Source: Typha latifolia
Taxonomy: Eukaryota; Streptophyta; Magnoliopsida; Poales; Typhaceae
DNA: 64,000 nucleotides
Assembly (NCBI GenBank): GCA_019914945.1
Contig: CM034108.1
Span: 320,001 to 384,000 of the forward strand
Reading direction: 5' to 3'
Below the pieces are notes generated by a model. It did no database searches, was not told where the DNA came from, and saw nothing but the letters and a program-made list of their open reading frames with translations. Shown here one piece after another: positions 60,726 to 64,000 of this stretch. The translations under genes were made by a program, and so were the position numbers. Within the stretch, counting starts at the first letter, position 1. Every line of letters starts with the position of its first letter.

Positions 60726-62698
60726 TGTCGAAAATTATTGGCATAATTATGTCGCATGGTAAGAAATAAAGTTCTAGCTGATATTTAAGAACATAAAGTA
60801 GTGGTCTAATATGTACACTAGCGCTGTAACCAACAAATAGACTTCAATTAATTAGGTCAGCTTTTGTCTAGTGAGGCAGGGACACATCATAACTTTGATA
60901 CTTGAAGAGAACATTACAAGTTGTAATTTACCCTAAGAGAATTCTTATACGAGAATATATTAACAGTGAAATTGAAGTAATAATCAGGATAAAGATAATA
61001 ATAATAATAATAATGAACTAGATACCTAGGGAAGGGGCTATTTTTCACAGCTTTCTGCCCATATTTTCTCCATCTATAACCATCTTCGAGATGATCGATG
61101 TCGCTCTTGGTCATGAACGCAAATCTCGGTTGACGGGCACGCTTCTGTCCCTTCTTAACCGCTTTATTCCTACGGCAAAAGTGGTAGAATGTATCAAGCT
61201 TGATGATATATATTTGCAATTGAACAAATACTTTCCGCATCTTGCTAGTTTTGTAGGTCAATATCAGCAGCAGAAAGGAATATGTTATGTTTCACTAAGA
61301 AACAAACACAGAATATAGTAAAACATAATAGCAACTGCAAAGAGGACTAACTACATAATGTAGGAGTAATATGAGAAATAGGTTTAAGAGAGCATATAGT
61401 GCAATTAATGCGAACCAAATAATGTCTCCTTAATTTAGCAATAAAAGCTAGAAGCTATTCCTGACGACCACCAAGCTTTTAGAAGGTAAAGCAGCTAAGT
61501 GAAACAAATTGCAACTAATTACAAATTAGTAAAACAAATTTCAAATAAGTGCTAATAAAGCGTGTAACTGGAGTTCATAAATCTTGAGCAGATATTCTGG
61601 TGTCACAATAAAATCAGGATTGGAAACATTAAAAATGAAAGGATTGAATTCCTTATTGCTAACTTAGTGTTTCATATTACCCACAAATGATGGAATGAAC
61701 TTTTAAGTAAATTTAGAAGTCAATCTAATTAAAAGGAAAAAAAAAAACAACTAACCCTTTATCTCTAGATTGCAAAGATGAAATGAAGTACATAAAATTA
61801 AGAGATACTCATTTCAACATTGAAGCAAAAAAATTCAGCCGAGATAATTTAAATACTGTTAACATCATAAACGCACCAAATATCGCTCATCACAACATGA
61901 GAAAAGAAATTTATTCCTCCGATAACTTCTTATATCATATAAGAATCAATCCAAAACTTTGTACGGTGCATGAATCCGTGCACTTATGAAATTTCATACC
62001 GAAGGATTTTATTCGTCCTTTCATAATACTTTCTATAAAAAATTCCACTGTAACAACTACGTAAGGATTGAGTCCACTTCTAATTAATTAAGCAATAGAA
62101 TCTATAAGTCATGCATCGGAGTAGGAAATTAATAATGAAAAATAAAATATAGCCAAGAAGCAAAAACCGCGTATGCATTGAAAGATAAAACGCGGAATTC
62201 CCGCCGCGACGAAGACTACGTTCACATCCGAACCGCATATAGACTATTACGAGATTGCCCCTGCGTATTATTACGAATTTGCCACTGGCGGAGCTCGGAG
62301 GAGTTGTAGCTTCTTTCCCAATCCGAGCCATTCGGCCCCCCAAAAAAAACTATCATATTTTTACGAATTTGCCACCGATTGGGAGCTACTACTCACTCTA
62401 TCTCGGCCGGCTTCGCTTCCGCCTCCGGCGGAGGTTCCTCGCTCGAGCTCGACGACGCAGGTTCGCCGGATCTCGCCGACATCGCCGGCGCTTCGGATCC
62501 GATCTCCCGAGGAGGAGGCATCGACGCCGATCTCGACGACTCCGGCAGATCCAACGGCGGGAACAAGCCGGAATCCAAAGGTATGCTCCATCCGAACTCG
62601 CTTAGTATGCTGGATTCCCGATCGCCACCGCCGATGAGCTCATCAAACGCCGAGATCTCGGAAGCATAGTGGCTCTTCCATGTCGTCTTATCCTCCAT
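60262..62698 (-). CDS. WRKY57: WRKY transcription factor, group IIc, WRKY57-like
   Basis: Nuclear transcription factor predicted to bind W-boxes. Arabidopsis WRKY57 affects drought response and jasmonate/auxin control of leaf senescence. Minus-strand coding exons are 62397-62698, 61026-61169 and 60262-60646 (GT-AG, in phase), giving 276 residues. Exon 1 encodes a Ser/Glu/Pro-rich acidic region. The WRKY domain spans exons 2-3: [33 protein letters not shown], with the intron between Arg and Ser as in group II genes. The zinc ligands are C-x4-C (CTNSKC) and H-x-H (HCHH), then TVSFPR. The C-terminus holds [14 protein letters not shown], closely like WRKY57. The ATG at 62698 opens MEDKTTWKS. The second intron contains a long TA repeat beside its acceptor. 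Confidence 0.93.
60655..60723. repeat. (TA)n microsatellite beside WRKY splice acceptor
   Basis: About 69 bp of uninterrupted TA repeat in the second WRKY intron (60647-61025). It ends only about seven bases before the acceptor CAG of exon 60262-60646. Confidence 0.95.
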
Positions 62699-64000
62699 CT
62701 ACCCAAAAATAGAATAAGGTCGGATAAGTAAGTGGATAGGTAGCATAAGGTATGATGAGCTCTATTCTCTTCTCTCCTCTTCTCTTCTCTTTTTCTTTAG
62801 CTAGCTCTCTCTTACTACAAACAACAGCGGTGTTCTTTTCTTCTTCCTTTTTTATTAATCTTTTTTTTTTTTAAAAAAAATTTCTCTCGCTTTTAATTTT
62901 AATATTTCTCGGTGTTTGGAGTAGACGCGTCGAGGCTTTTGGAACTTTCCTTCCTCTCGCTTTCTCGACTACAATTCTAAATTACGAAAAGAGAAAAAGG
63001 ACGCATTTTTTAATTATTTCTTCGGGAAATAAAAATTGCATGTAGCACCCTGAATTATAGTCAATTTGCAAAAAAAAAAGCCTGCTGCCCAGTTACCCGA
63101 GTCATTCTAATTTCAAAATTATAGAACTACAGGGTTTAAACCGCGAAATCTCATAATCTGATAATAAGTGAGGGAGCCAACTCGGGCGTCAAACCATTTG
63201 CGACAGTACGGATACGATCTCGACGCATTTCCCCTAAGCTTAATTAATTAGAGGTGAGGGGATTAGATATCACTGGTGGGGCGGTGTAGTACGGCGATGT
63301 TAATGTAGGGATTAATTTAACTAACTAGTCGAGTAATTAAGTGTCAATGGTAAGATTTGGGAGTGCGATTTGGTCATTAGGGGGGGGTGTGTATGGGGCC
63401 CAGCACGAATCTTTTGAAACCTAACTTGGCCCGTAAGGAAGCCTGTCGTTATCAGCGGAATTTATTGGTGGAGTCGACGGCACAAAGGGTGATCCGGTGT
63501 GCGAGGCAGCACACGGGATCCTCCAATTGATTGGAAGATTAATTGATGAGAGGGGGATTTGATTGACTGGTACCATTAAATGGAGCCATCTGTCGTTTGA
63601 TCTTTCTTCCTACAATTGGCAATGACGTAAGAGAGAGATTAAATGAGGGCGATTAAAAAAATTAAAATAAAAGAAGAGGTGGAAATTATTAAAAGTAAAT
63701 AACACAGTTGGGTAAGAATTTTTAAGTTGGAGATTAGTGTGAACGTAGAGTGACACAAGTCAACAGCTCATGAGTTTGGAAGCTACAAAGCTTTCATGCT
63801 TTCCAAGTCAGTTAACCACTTTTTAGCTTAATAGCGTGGGGAGTCTAGTTAAAGTATTAAACTGGACCACCCAATTTGGTCATGGACACTGCACTTTTTT
63901 GTTTTTTTTTTAAAAACTTTGATGAGGGGGAATTAATAATTTCATCAAACCCTATCAAAGAATTCATCAAATTGATGAATTGGAAAGGATTGGAAGGTTG
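62699..64000 (-). promoter_or_regulatory. WRKY57: WRKY57-like promoter region with W-boxes
   Basis: Upstream of the WRKY start. The first 200 bp is a CT-rich leader-like stretch (62760-62900). W-box sequences TTGACT occur at 63059-63064 (minus), 63563-63568 (plus) and 63758-63763 (minus), as expected for a WRKY gene that may be auto- or cross-regulated. No ORF or RNA gene seen. The upper part is ordinary AT-rich DNA with no repeat I could define. Confidence 0.45.

Noticed and set aside
60413..60757. Poly-Ile/Tyr ORFs running into the WRKY exon
   Set aside because: The leading (YI)n part is translation of the intronic TA microsatellite, not protein.
1..64000. CRISPR arrays, prokaryotic operons, organelle insertions, viral genes, biosynthetic cluster
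   Set aside because: I looked for short direct repeats with spacers, operon spacing, plastid or mitochondrial genes, reverse transcriptase or capsid motifs, and clustered metabolic enzymes. None could be supported, and the neighbouring genes have unrelated functions.

Overview
This is a window of plant nuclear DNA. Genes are split by GT-AG introns, intergenic DNA is AT-rich, and microsatellites and small non-autonomous transposon relics are present. All recognisable products are land-plant families. Some genes (DUF620 family, expansin) have very GC-rich coding exons beside AT-rich neighbours. That two-class GC pattern points to a monocot, perhaps a palm- or banana-like commelinid, but the taxon is inference only. 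I see no bacterial, viral, plastid or CRISPR material.

Layout. 1-3905 (-): N-terminal half of a purple acid phosphatase of the PAP1/24/27 group, running off the left edge, with three ~198-bp tandem repeats in one intron. 5334-6665 (+): DUF620 protein. 7926-9472 (-): GPI-anchored X8 plasmodesmal callose-binding protein. 10572-12596 (-): seven-helix CAND2/TPRA1 protein. 13056-13128 (-): tRNA-Lys(CUU)-like gene with a damaged acceptor stem. 13200-14395 (+): EAF7/MRGBP-like NuA4 subunit. 15632-17537 (-): 14-3-3 protein. 18295-27182 (-): hnRNP Q-like protein with three RRMs and two transposon relics in its introns. 28348-29213 (+): alpha-expansin. 30087-42273 (+): cohesin loader SCC2 with 28 coding exons. 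46838-48280 (+): UDP-glucose 6-dehydrogenase with an intronless CDS and a leader intron. 51014-52543 (+): ZAT-type C2H2 repressor. 55068-57978 (+): protein with three U1-like zinc fingers. 60262-62698 (-): WRKY57-like factor.

The exon models were built by hand: codon phase was checked at every junction and compared with remembered family sequence. The SCC2 model closes without a phase error over 28 exons (1754 residues). The hnRNP Q model has one unresolved junction near its N-terminus.

The genes do not form a pathway or cluster. They are an ordinary gene-dense plant neighbourhood, with several themes: cell wall and plasmodesmata (UGD, expansin, PDCB), chromatin (SCC2, EAF7), RNA binding (hnRNP Q, zinc-finger protein) and transcription or signalling (ZAT, WRKY57, 14-3-3, CAND2). 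I found no convincing undescribed biological system. The best leads are structural: two GC-AG introns with the same unusual donor, a 32-nt intron-like remnant with a phase break in hnRNP Q, an in-frame 45-bp tandem repeat in the same gene, and the tRNA gene with a replaced 5' acceptor strand.
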